This document shows, piece by piece, positions 35,192-45,955 of a stretch of DNA of 64,000 nucleotides. How positions within the stretch are numbered: the first letter of the stretch is position 1; each line of letters begins with the position of its first letter. Source of the DNA: Xenoacremonium recifei (Eukaryota > Ascomycota > Sordariomycetes > Hypocreales > Nectriaceae); NCBI GenBank assembly GCA_012184525.1, contig WOFQ01000009.1:1-64000 (forward strand). Reading direction: 5' to 3'. The notes beneath the pieces were generated by a model, which saw only the letters and a list, made by a program, of their open reading frames with translations, ran no database searches and was not told where the DNA came from. Both the position numbers and the translations under genes were made by a program.

Positions 35192-35401
35192 ATGATATCT
35201 AGTGTTTTTATTTGCTCCGTTGCAATGTTAGCTCTTTATCGGCCTACCGCTCTCGCGGGCGGCCCTCCTCCGTTCAGGGTTCAACGCTTCGGACCTATGC
35301 CGAGCCAATGGCCACCAAAACCAGCAAAACCCCATGGGGAATCACCACTATTTATGGCCTGCTTTAAGAAAACTAGAGCTCAAATAGTTATAGTAAGTTG
35401 A
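35192..35401 (+). CDS. Possible small secreted protein (69 aa)
   Basis: An ATG-started frame of 69 codons. Residues 1-22 look like a signal peptide with a hydrophobic core and an Ala-Leu-Ala-Gly-Gly cleavage region. The mature part is short and proline-rich (PPPFRVQRFGPMPSQWPPKPAKP) with one cysteine. I do not recognise it, and it may be a chance frame upstream of the MFS gene. If real it would be exported and of effector-like size, but without the cysteine pairs typical of fungal effectors. Confidence 0.2.
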   Translation: MISSVFICSVAMLALYRPTALAGGPPPFRVQRFGPMPSQWPPKPAKPHGESPLFMACFKKTRAQIVIVS

Positions 35402-35559
35402 TTGACACTGCGGGGAACCTGACGAGATTGCAATTGGGATTTCTGGTATATAATAATCCTGGGAGTGTCCGCTTCTGTGAAAGAATTGAATCCTACATTC
35501 TATGAGAAACAGATAGTGCTCAATCCGGACTGCCTGAGAGCTCAAAGTCTTTTGTCAAA

Positions 35560-37600
35560 ATGTCTTCCCTCCGTCATGGCAGTACGGCTGACCCGCCGCT
35601 GCCGTCTGATCAAACACAAGAGAAAAGCGAGCGTGTGCTTCAGCTTGAGTACCTAGACTTTAGGTGAGTAACCTTCAATGTGAATGAAGTAATCCTTCAA
35701 ATGGAGACGCCTTCCCAAAGCCGATAATCTCTAGTATACTAAGCATGATACAGGAACATGAACGCCGAAGAGATCGCTCAAACCAAGGCTGAAGAGCTGA
35801 TGCACATTGACGATGTCCAAGCTGCCCAGCTACAAAGACAACTTGCCGCGAATCGTCAGGGCGGTTGGAAACCCATCACACCAGAAGAGAAGCGCGTTGA
35901 CCGGAGACTCAATATGAAGTTTGACCTAATGGTAAGTACTCTCCATCATCTTTATGCATTGATGTTCCAACAGCCTAGGTTTTACCTCTCCTCGCTCTCG
36001 GATACATGTTCAACACGCTTGACAAGACAAACCTCGGAAATGCCGAAACGGCGGGCTTCAGCCAAGACATTGGGGTTCCGTCGTCAGCTGTAAACGATGC
36101 CAGCAGCCTATTCTACGCCACTTATATCCCTGTTCAGCCCATTACTACGGCCATCAGCCGTAAGGTCGGAGCTCCAAGGTTTATTGGTGGCTGCCTTATC
36201 ATCTGGGGCATTCTGACCATTTGCCACGCGTTCGTCAAGAACGACGCACAACTCCTGGCTATTAGGCTACTCATGGGTCTCAGCGAAGCGGGCTTCTATC
36301 CCACAGTTTTGGCATACAGTGAGTCAAAGCTCCCCTATCCGTTGCAAGTTTGCTTGTACTGAATGCGACGTTTGAAATAGTGTCTGACTTCTATCCTCGA
36401 TACAATATTGCCTTCCGATTCTCCCTCTTCTACGGCATGATGGCTGTGGCCGGCTCGTTTGGTGGTCTCATTGCTTTCGGGGTGTGAGTTTCCCAAGCGT
36501 ATTTACAAACTCGGTACTGAATATCCGTCTAGTTTACAGATCAAGAGCAATCTTCACGGATGGCAGTATCTGTTCATCATTGAAGGAGCCTTTCCGGTTC
36601 TTTTGGGGGTAATAGCTCCATTCCTGCTTGCAGATAAAGTACAGAACGCTTGGTACCTCAATCACGACGAGAGAGCCTTTGCAGCGCGACGCATGGTCAT
36701 CGATTCAGCTGCCAACCTGGGTGGTCAGAAGAAACTCACACGGCGCGACTTCACTGAGGCATTTCTGGACTGGAGAGTATGGACCACCATGTTGGGGAAT
36801 CTGTTGGCCAGCTTGTCATCGCAAGGCTTCTCTGTTTTCTTCCCGGTGGTTGTAAAGGTCCGTAAGAGACAGAATGTCGCTATCTTGATTTGTCTATAAG
36901 TAATATATCTCAGCATGGTACTCTATACTAACATGAGGATATTCAGAGTCTCGGTTACGAATCTGGCGCAACTGCAAACCTAATGACGGTTCCGCCTTAT
37001 GTCGGAGGAGCCATTTTTGTTTGGATCTTTGCCTGGCTGTCCGATAAATTCCACAATCGGACCTACTTTCTTCTCGGAGGCATGTCCATCGCGATCCTTG
37101 GCTTTATCCTCACGATCGTGATTCCCGAGAGCAACCTTTCTGGTCGGTATGGCGCAATGGTCGTCCTACAAGCAGGTGCTTTCATTCATGCCCCACGTAA
37201 GTTCTCGCGAATAAGCTTCCCTTTTCTTATCAAAGCTGTGTAAACTGACTATTGATTAAAATGCATAGTGGCAGTTGCTTGGCTCTCGGGTAATACGCCT
37301 GAGCCAGGCAAGCGTTCCGTTGCGCTCGGCATCAGCGGCTACGCAAATTTGGCAGGCATTATCGGACCACAGCTCTTCCTGGCAAAATACGGTCCCGATT
37401 ATCACTTGCCTTTGACGGTTACTACCATCCTCCTAGCTGTCGGTTGGTTAGTATTTGCTGGGACGAGTCTTGGTCTCCGATTGATAAATAGGTCACGGGC
37501 GAGGAAACTAGCGCAAATGACTCCGGAAGATATTGAGGAAGAGAACCGATCAGACAAGAGAGTGGGTGATAAGAAATGGACATTTGTCTATGGACTTTAG
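35560..37600 (+). CDS. MFS transporter, anion:cation symporter (Dal5/Tna1-like) family
   Basis: Seven exons: 35560-35663, 35754-35931, 35979-36318, 36381-36483, 36533-36857, 36947-37196 and 37269-37600; introns are 47-90 bp; 543 residues. The start at 35560 joins through the first intron to NMNAEEIAQ. Family signatures are VDRRLNMKFDLMVLPLLALGYMFNTLDKTNLGNA for TM1 and LIAFGVLQIKSNLHGWQYLFIIEG in the middle; twelve TMs are expected. The ACS family imports organic anions such as allantoate, nicotinate, tartrate and other carboxylates. It is convergent with the LigI-like amidohydrolase 150 bp away, so a carboxylated ring or lactone substrate is plausible. A TGTCCG half-site lies at 35466-35471, 89 bases before the ATG. 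Confidence 0.88.
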
Positions 37601-37753
37601 CCTACTCTCTCTACCTTACTCAAGATGTTGTCGATACTACGTCAATTGAAGACATAGTGTCCAATGAGCCCGACTTCCGGTTGAGAAGAGTTTACTACCA
37701 GCCTATCTCACGGACTCAAAGCCAATAGCCCTAGAAACATTGTTGTTACCCTA

Positions 37754-38599
37754 CTATAAATACAGTCTAGCAGCGTTGTTTCTCATCAATTTCTCCCACA
37801 CCTGGCCACCCAGTTCATCGCAAACCTCCTTTAGACAACGCAAATGATCAGGTAGGTCAACCTCCATTAGACCTGTGGCACCGGGACTAGAGATGACATG
37901 TGGCCAGTCGCTTCCGAAAATGCCTCCCTGCCCTTGACGGCGTTTTAGAATCTCTTTAACGAGAGGCTTCATTGACTGAGGATCGCGCCCATACTTCGTA
38001 AGCCCCGAGATTTTGACCATGAGGATTCCATCTTCAACAAGATCCAAAACTTCTGTCAATTGAGGTAATCCTACTTCGGAAGGTTGGGCGGCAAATATGT
38101 GATCAGCGACGAATACTGTTTCGTACTGCTGATGGAGAGAACGAAGGGTTGGGATCAAACCATGCCAGACGGAGACGTCGAATATGACTCCTTCCACACT
38201 CCATCGCAGACCTGCCTGGGAAATTTTCAGGACAGCCTCTCTGAACACCTCGTCAAGTGACGTGCCTACAACCTGTGTATTGAATCTCACTGAGCGCACT
38301 CCCTCTCGGTCCAGTCGCTGCAGTTCCGAAGGGCTCATCTGATCCAGATCTAAAATCGCGACTCCTCGTGCTTGACGACCCATACTCCGAAGTTGAGACA
38401 TCGCCTCAAGCATGTGAGCAGGATTCGTACCATCTGGCCCCGACATGACAATGACGAAGTTCGTCACAGGCACAGAGGCGGCCAAATCATCTGTACTTCG
38501 AGCTGGAGGGGTGTAACGGGAATTGGCTGCATACGGATGCCGGATAGGGTCAAAGACGTGGACGTGGGTATCCCACGACTGAGGAGGAATCTGATCCAT
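37754..38599 (-). CDS. Amidohydrolase-2 family, LigI-like (2-pyrone-4,6-dicarboxylate hydrolase type)
   Basis: Single exon, 281 residues, ATG at 38599. The N-terminal metal motif is DTHVHVFDP (His12, His14), followed by HPYAANSRYTPP, which is characteristic of the 2-pyrone-4,6-dicarboxylate lactonase group. Near the C-terminus GSDWPHV supplies the conserved Asp231, and the end NNAARLY is typical of the TIM-barrel amidohydrolase-2 family. Family members hydrolyse lactones or decarboxylate aromatic acids in the cytosol. LigI itself acts after LigB-type cleavage in bacterial protocatechuate meta-degradation, which makes its presence 29 kb from a LigB-like gene notable. A different lactone substrate is equally possible. 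Confidence 0.85.
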   Translation of the reverse strand: MDQIPPQSWDTHVHVFDPIRHPYAANSRYTPPARSTDDLAASVPVTNFVIVMSGPDGTNPAHMLEAMSQLRSMGRQARGVAILDLDQMSPSELQRLDREGVRSVRFNTQVVGTSLDEVFREAVLKISQAGLRWSVEGVIFDVSVWHGLIPTLRSLHQQYETVFVADHIFAAQPSEVGLPQLTEVLDLVEDGILMVKISGLTKYGRDPQSMKPLVKEILKRRQGQGGIFGSDWPHVISSPGATGLMEVDLPDHLRCLKEVCDELGGQVWEKLMRNNAARLYL

Positions 38600-38972
38600 C
38601 TTCTTGAAAGAAATTTTTACGCAGTTTGGTAGAATCGCCAGATCAATCTTATGTGTGTTCCAATAATGGCATCGCTTTCTTTGTCTCGATTAAACGGACC
38701 CGAAGCGAGAGTATCGGAGGATGTCCGCCGAGGCACCAAACCAGGCTGCATGGATTCTCGACGAACACAATAGGAGGAACTGACTAGAGCTCTAGCATTT
38801 GACTAGTTTTGGGATGTTTACCATGCTTCCATATCGGCTTCAAGCACATAAGAGTTCATTTTGGCTCAAATATTATACTAAAAAAAAACAAGTCTCTGTA
38901 GTACATCCTCTAAATTACCATTCTGGGTACCTTCTCAACCACGTACTCCTAAATCCACCTCAGGCACTGAAA
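38600..38972. promoter_or_regulatory. Upstream of LigI-like gene; CGG-N7-CCG element
   Basis: 38715-38727 reads CGGAGGATGTCCG, about 115 bp upstream of the LigI-like ATG. Its right half ATGTCCGC equals that of the palindrome at 22102, but the spacing is seven rather than six, so the match is partial. No gene otherwise. Confidence 0.3.
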
Positions 38973-39851
38973 TCAGCACTGGATATCTCCTTGCGAATAT
39001 TCCTTGCCCAACTTCCGAATGTTTCTTGTATGATATCCGGCGGCGAGAAATCCCAAAGACGTGATAAGCTCTGGGAGGAATCCGAGGACAACACGAATGG
39101 CCAGCGAGCCATTGATCGGATTGAGGTAGGACTTGTTCGACGTCAAGGCGACGAGGGCATAGATGACCCGAATACCGATGAAGATAGAGGTGAACAGGAC
39201 AGAGTAAAGAAGCTGTACATATACCGCATCAGTTTTGATGAACTCTTCGCAATTGACGCTTCTATTCCCTGGTGCCACTTACTGTAGTTCCCATCTGCTG
39301 GGTGCTGATGTCTTGCACACGGCCTGGCGACCGAAGCGAGAGAGCTGCCCAACCCGACAATATTACCCAAGCGAGGAAGAGTATGGCGATTCCGACTTTG
39401 ACTAGGGTTTCATCGTTCGATGATGGGTCGCTACTCTCCAAACCAGAGACACCAACCGCGAGGAGTGCGACGCCGGTTGTCACCTGAATGTGGAACAGGA
39501 GAACTTTGATCCATTCAACTTTCGTGTCGAGATGTCGATACCGATAGACGCGACTAGGTTTGTTTATCAGCATGGTGCGTCGCATCTGGATGGTTGGTGT
39601 TCTCAGGCGTACGCTTCGTGAAGAATACCGTTGGCCGCAAGTAGGAGCGGCGAGAGTCCGACGCTGGATATGATACCAGCTGAAGAATCGCCAGCCATGT
39701 TCAGAGCGCCTCCAACGATACGGAGGGTAAAGAAAGAAAACAAAAAGGCCCATCCTAGCAAACCTGGCCTGCCATGCTTGAAGAGGATGTAGGCAGCGGG
39801 AGGACTGAGGATGGCGTAGATGGCGAGCTCAGCTGTAGAGAGGCCTGTCAT
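38973..39851 (-). CDS. Small fungal seven-TM membrane protein
   Basis: Three exons: 39851-39613, 39553-39283 and 39212-38973, with introns of 59 and 70 bp; 249 residues. About seven hydrophobic segments are visible, starting LAIYAILSPPAAYILF, with GWAFLFSFFTLRIVGGALNMAG, VLLFHIQVTTGVALLAVG, AILFLAWVILSGWAAL, VLFTSIFIGIRVIYALVAL and VVLGFLPELITSLGFLAAG. It resembles a widespread uncharacterised group of fungal integral membrane proteins (DUF7702-like). A short basic loop after the third TM and a polar C-terminus (KLGKEYSQGD) follow. It shows no transporter or receptor signature that I can name. It would sit in the plasma or another membrane; function unknown. Confidence 0.75.
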
Positions 39852-40423
39852 GTTTAAAGACTTTTATAACGGAGATAACTTCCCGTAGACAGTACAGTCG
39901 TCCAACCGATGAAATGGATTCAATGACAAGTGACAAAGAAGGTCTTGAATTGTATGTTGCTTGCACCAGGCTTGGCATGAACCAGCGGCTGGGCGAAGCT
40001 CCAACGATATTTATAAATTGAGCATCCATCCTTTATCATCACGACGGGAGGCCTGAAGTCTCCTGCTGCGTCACCTAAACGGAAGCGAGCGACGCAGGGT
40101 CTCAGCCCTGTATCGAGCTGAGACCTCCAATTGGCTATCACCAGCTCCAGGAGATGATCTTGGAGGGATCGCAGATCCTGCGCCAGGCGCATGTGGACCC
40201 TAAACGGTACCGAGCCCAATGAGCGAGCTGCCGGCGGTGCATCATCATCAACGGGCATCCAGAAGAGCTTGACAACTGTTGCAGTGCCTTGTTTCGAGGG
40301 GCTAATAAAGGGCTGTAGAGCTGCGCCATGGAGGCTCATCTGCGTCGTAATCATTGACAAGTAAGATTTGCGTTGCATTTCCCGTGTTGTCAAACTTTCG
40401 GTTTCTCTTGTTCCCGACAAGCA
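39852..40423. other. Intergenic, nothing recognised
   Basis: About 570 bases between the start of the seven-TM gene and the end of the Zn2Cys6 gene. Minus-strand frames here lack conserved features. Promoter of the seven-TM gene presumably. Confidence 0.35.
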
Positions 40424-41717
40424 TCAAGCATCCCCCTCCTCAGCCCTACGCTCCATGCCAGCATCAGACACCGCTCCTCCCGTCACAACTTGCATCGGCC
40501 ACTCTAGCATTTTCTGCCAGTGCGGCTCCAAGAAAGCCCGCATCGCGAGGATTTCTCTCTTTGGCATCTCTCCAATCCACCAAAACTCACTCGCATACGA
40601 CGTCAACGCGAAAAAGTGCGCCAGCAGAACCATCATGCGTGGATCCCAGCGTTCCAGCAGAGTAACTGCGTGATCTGGCAGCATCGTAGGAAACGATATT
40701 AGCCTTCGACCGAACATCTTGAGCTCTTCGCCCGCCTCGTGTCCCGACCGAATCCACAGAAGCAGTCGTAGCGTCTCTTCATATGTCTCGACATCTTCCG
40801 CGTCAAGCATCTCGCCCTCTCTCGTCTCGATAAGATACGCCAACGGCTTCGTATCCATCGAATCGATCGTTGCGACGACAGGCAGCATCGAGTTGACAAT
40901 GGGCCATATTTTGGCAGTCGACCGATCCTTCAGAAGCTTCAACGCATACTTGGTGACGCCGCCGATGCCCCGCGATAGATGGAACCAATGAAGAGGCGGT
41001 CCATAAGGCTCCAGTGGCCGCTCCTTGAGGCTTGCAAAGGCATCAAAGGTGAGTATTACTGTCGTGAGGCTTGCTGCATCTGCGTTCTGCCGGTTCAGAC
41101 CTCCGACAGCCACCCTATGCTTCTGGATAGTTGGCTCAAGATACACCGCTCGCAGCGTCAGAAGCTCCTTCTTTTCTTCTGGCGTCTTGGCTTCGTGCGC
41201 AAGATGGTGGCTTGAGATGGCCATGATTGAGTTCATAAGCGGTTCATACTCTAGTGCCAACTCGGGTACCGTATTGGACCAGATCTCGAGCAGCTCCGGG
41301 ATATGAGTGCCTGGAACCGTATGAGATGTCCGGACGGTGTAAAAGTGAATCAGCCGCAGCTCTCTTTGCCGACGTCTACGGCCCTCTACAAGGGAGGGGG
41401 CCTGGCCCTTGTCCTTGGGTATGAACAACGATGAGGGCGATGCCGATGCGCTTCCCGACGAATCCAATCGATCATAATTACACTCTATTCCGTGCCGACG
41501 ACAACCACCCTATAGAACGAGTTTCGTCAGTAGGTACTCGAAATACTGAAGTGGGCAGGCGAAACTCACGCACATTGGCCAGGCCTCGTCGCACTGAACG
41601 TATCATACGCCTGTTAGCATCGCCCGCAGTGGCAGAGAGTCTTTACTTCACCTTTACACGACGAGCCCGACAGCGCTCGCATCCTGTCTTGGACTTGGTA
41701 TGGTACAAGCGAGGCAT
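40424..41717 (-). CDS. Zn2Cys6 transcription factor (short form)
   Basis: Three exons, 41717-41652, 41593-41570 and 41509-40424, with introns of 58 and 60 bp; 391 residues. Exon two is only 24 bases but is needed to complete the zinc cluster: Cys13, 16, 23, 30, 33 and 40 (GCERCRARRVK, then CDEAWPMC, then GGCRRHGIEC). The remaining part resembles the sterol-regulator-like group of C6 proteins (HFYTVRTSHTVPG, WSNTVPELALEYEPLMNSIMAISSHHLA). It lacks the long canonical fungal-specific domain. It acts in the nucleus; target unknown. Neighbours are the 7-TM protein and katG. Confidence 0.85.
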
Positions 41718-42188
41718 CGCGAGCTGACAAAGAGGCTCCCACGAACGCGATGGGGCTCGTCTCAGGGAATCGAAATCGAGACTCGGTTGGTGAACGTGGA
41801 TTCACGATGAAGCCATATTCGACGCCTCTATAGAAGCGGGGTTTGTAGGGCTGACAGGTGGTTTTGATACCCTGGCCGTTTGATTGCGACGATGGGCGTG
41901 TCAGGCGTCGACGCTCTTGGGGGCTGGCGGTAATAAAGCCAACAGGGACAGCCTAATCTCCACTGCGATAGAGCCTTATTAGCAGCTGTGTTTTCCATTG
42001 TGGTGCCGTTTTCTGGGCCTATGGTAATTCAGCAACAGAAGGATGGTCCTCTAGATAAAGAAACCGAGTTGCGTTTGGCTTTTGCAAACAATCAACGCTC
42101 GTCCGTAAGTCATTCACATCACAGGGATCCAAGAGACAAGTGATCCGTAAGACATAATCCGTTTCTTTCATTCTCTTAAGCAACAAGA
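41718..42188. other. Intergenic, nothing recognised
   Basis: About 470 bases: promoter of the Zn2Cys6 gene and 3' flank of the catalase-peroxidase gene. No gene, repeat or RNA recognised. Confidence 0.4.
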
Positions 42189-44540
42189 CTACAGACGGCT
42201 AGTAATAGCTCGGGGCTTCAAGTCGAAGCGGTCCAGGTTCATCACCTTCACCCACGCAGACACAAAGTCCCTCACAAACTTGTCCTTGCCTCCAGCCTCC
42301 GCATACACCTCACAGATGGCACGCAGCTCAGCATGCGAGCCGAAGATCAAGTCGGCACGAGTGCCTGTCCACTTCTTGCTGCCACTCTTGCGGTCGGTGC
42401 CCTCAAAGCGCTCGCCCGCATCATCGGACTTCCAGGCCACGCCCATGTCCAACAGGTTCACGAAGAAGTCGTTAGACAGGGTGCCGGGGCGGTCCGTAAG
42501 AACACCGTCGGCAGAGCCGTCCCAGTTAGCGTTGAGCACGCGCAGACCGCCAACCAGCACCGTCATCTCAGGGGCCGAGAGGGTCAGCAGCTGCGCCTTG
42601 TCGACGAGGAGCTGCTCGACGCGCACGCGGGGACCAGAGCGGCCGTAGTTGCGGAAACCGTCGGCGTAGGGCTCGAGGTGCGCCATGGACGACACATCAG
42701 TCTGCTCCTGCGAGGCGTCCATGCGGCCAGGGGCAAAAGGCACGCTGATGTTCGAGCCAGCGTCCTTGGCAGCCTTCTCAACGGCAGCAGATCCAGCGAG
42801 CACGATGAGATCGGCCAGCGAGATCTTCTTGCCGCCCGACGCCGAGCTGTTGAACTTGCTCTGGACGCCCTCAAGGGCCTTCAGCACCTTGCTCAGCTGC
42901 TGGGGGTTGTTGATCTTCCAGTTGCGCTGGGGCTCCAGGCGGATGCGGGCACCGTTAGCACCACCGCGCTTGTCACCGCCTCGGAAGGTCGAGGCTGAAG
43001 CCCAGGCAGTGGACACCAGCTCGGTGACGCTGAGGCCAGTCGCGAAGATCTCGCTCTTCAGAGCCTTGATGTCGTTGTTGTCGACCAGGGGGTGGTCAAC
43101 CGCAGGAATGGGGTCCTGCCAGATGAGCTCCTCCGAGGGAACCTCGGGACCGAGGTATCGCACTCGAGGACCCATATCACGGTGGGTAAGCTTGAACCAG
43201 GCACGGGCAAAGGCGTCGGCGAACTGGTCAGGGTTGGCGAGGAAGCGGCGCGAGATCTTCTCGTACTCCGGGTCGAAGCGCAGAGACAAGTCAGTAGTCA
43301 ACATGGTAGGGAGGTGCTTCTTGTTGGGGTCGAAGGCGTCGGGGATGATCTTGTCGGCGTTCTTGGCCACCCACTGGTTGGCGCCGGCAGGGCTCTTGGT
43401 GAGCTCCCACTCGAACTGGAAGAGATACTCGAGGTACTTCATGCTCCACTTGGTAGGAGTAGCAGTCCAGGTCACCTCGAGACCACTGGTGATAGTGTCA
43501 GGACCCTTGCCAGAGCCGTGCTTGTTGACCCAGCCCAGGCCCTGGGTCTCGAGAGGGGCAGCCTCGGGCTCCTTGCCGACGTTCTCAGCCGGGGCAGCAC
43601 CGTGAGTCTTGCCAAAGGAGTGACCGCCGGCAATGAGGGCAACAGTCTCCTCGTCGTTCATGGCCATGCGGCCGAAGGTGTCTCGGATGTCATGGGCGGC
43701 AGCAACGGGGTCAGGCTTGCCATCGGGGCCCTCAGGGTTGACGTAAATCAGACCCATGTGGGCGGCAGCGAGGGGAGCCTCAAGATCACGGCTGTGCGTG
43801 TCCTTGGGGGCCGTCTCGGCGGCATCGACAACACCATGCTTGGCCAGGCCCTCCTGGCCCTTCTCGTATCGGGTATCGTTGCCCAGCCAGGTCGTCTCGG
43901 CACCCCAGTATGTCGACTCGTCGGCCTCCCAGGTGTCAGGACGGCCACCGGCAAAGCCAAAGGTCTTGAAGCCCATGGACTCGAGGGCGACGTTGCCGGT
44001 GAGGATCAGGAGGTCGGACCAGGAGATGGCGTTGCCATACTTCTGCTTGATGGGCCAGAGCAGGCGGCGGGCCTTGTCGAGACTGACATTGTCGGGCCAG
44101 CTGTTGAGGGGGGCGAATCGCTGTTGTCCCTATTGATGATGAAGGGTTAGTAGAGCTCTTGAGCGTGGGGTTGTTGGATGCGACAGGGATCTCGGTGAGA
44201 GCTTGCTTACCTCGCCGCCGCCGCCGCGACCATCGAAGACACGGTAGGTACCGGCGCTGTGCCAGGCCATGCGGATGAAGAGACCGCCGTAGTGGCCAAA
44301 GTCAGCAGGCCACCACTCCTGCGAGTCGGTCATCAAGTCATTGAGGTCCTTCTTGAGACCCTCGTAGTCGAGCTTCTTGAAGGCTTCGGCATAGTCAAAG
44401 TCCGCATCCAGCGGGTTCGACTTGGAGGTGTGCTGACGGAGGATGTTGAGCTTCAGGCTGTCCGGCCACCAGTCGCGGTTGCGCGTGCCGCCACCGCCGG
44501 TGTTGGAGAAGCGGCTAACGGGACACTTGCCTTCGGCCAT
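42189..44540 (-). CDS. katG: Catalase-peroxidase
   Basis: Two exons, 44540-44211 and 44129-42189, with an 81-bp intron; 756 residues. Distal haem residues are Arg90, Trp93 and His94 (FIRMAWHSAGTYR). The covalent-adduct tyrosine is about Tyr239 in GLIYVNPEGPDG, and the proximal ligand is about His280 in IAGGHSFGKTHGA. The C-terminal half is the degenerate second peroxidase domain. It degrades H2O2 by catalase and peroxidase activity. No signal peptide is present, so it is the intracellular KatG1 type, a family fungi are thought to have gained from bacteria. The last three residues are Ser-Arg-Leu, which fits a peroxisomal targeting signal. Codon use is strongly biased to C- and G-ending codons, suggesting high expression. 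Confidence 0.97.
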
Positions 44541-45955
44541 GGTGGATTGGACGGATTGATAGAGTAGATTTTTGGTTCTCCTGCTGGGAACAAAGCTTCA
44601 CAGAGAAGAGGAAGCAAGCTGCCGATAGTTGTCCTCGGGGAAGACCCGGCATTTATAACCCAAGCTCTGCCATTGGAACACTCGGAATCCGCCTGACGAA
44701 CAATCCCCGCCGGCATCGTGCGGGGAAGAACAGCAAACCATGCCCGATCTAGGTAAATTACATCACCTCGTGCGACTTCTCAAGCCGTCGATTCACGAAA
44801 GGACCAAACAGAAGCGCTGCATATCGCAGGCGGAGCAGCCCGTACTGTTCAGGTATCTGTAGCCGAGTGGGTTTGCGACTGTAACCCAGGGATGCTAATG
44901 CAGCAGCTAGGAGGGGAGAGAGGGGCTAGAATCGGTACTCGAGAGCTACCCATAAGTTTGAACTCTGGAGCTTGAATCCGCAATCTGGGGTGCTGCTGAT
45001 GGCTTGTGGTGCCTGATGAGCCTTGAATAAGAGATCCGATGATTCTCTACCTCTCAAAAGCCTTCAGTCTAACGGGGCAGTCATTATGAAGCCGCAATTA
45101 GCAAAAAACCCCCTCCTCAGAGAAAGCTGTGTCGAAGTATTCCCAGATCCTTCATCCCTTGGGCTATTCACGGAATTCCAAATACCCAAACCCCGCCTTT
45201 CTCAATTAGGGCAAGATCGTACACCTGCAGTAACCCGAAAATTCCCTCCGTTATTAGTCATTCATAGCTCCCCATATCTTCCGGTACAGTGGGATAAAGT
45301 ACCTCTTGTTATTTTCCCAGGCACATTAGGTGGTCATGATTAACTCAGTGACCTTGCGTCAGAGTAAACTCTCATACTGCAAGTGAATTCTCGGTCCACC
45401 AGAGATCGATGGTACCCTAGCAGAGCATGACACGTTTCTCATGTATAGTCGATGCAGAGGGATCAATCAGACTTGTCATAGCCTTTGTATTTGAAATACC
45501 TGATCCTAGGTGCGGCCACACTTGCTCTTTTCGTTACATCCGCGAAGTATGCAGTGACATTTAGCAACCCTTACCCTTTGTAGCGGTTAATCGGAATTTG
45601 GAATTCCTATTTGACAACCGACACATGAAACTTCTCAACAACCTCTTTGGTTTACTAAAACCCTAGGCAACGTCCATTGCGAATATTTGCCGGATCAGAA
45701 TATTGAGTCACTCGGCGTAGTTATGGTGTTATTTGCTTGGCTTTTCAGCTCCTCAATGTCGGTAAGTCTGAACGGGAGTTTGTGATACGGGTCTACCCTA
45801 CAGAACAGGATTGAAAGACCGAGACAACGCGTGTATGCGGATCTCCTTTTCATATTATTTGGAATTGAATTGTGACTTTAGACATGGGTTTCGACAATTA
45901 GGGTATCCTGGGAAATATCCGCCATCCAGAACTCCTCCGCATCCAACCGTCTTGC
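44541..45955. other. Intergenic: katG promoter and flank
   Basis: About 1.4 kb with no credible coding frame. A short 106-codon frame at 45023 lacks motifs. No palindromic C6 site of the cluster form was noticed, only a CGG-N3-CCG at about 44687. Confidence 0.4.

Noticed and set aside
42333..44150. Several plus-strand frames of 100-350 codons opposite katG
   Set aside because: Antisense shadows produced by strong codon bias in katG; they share no motifs with any protein family I know.
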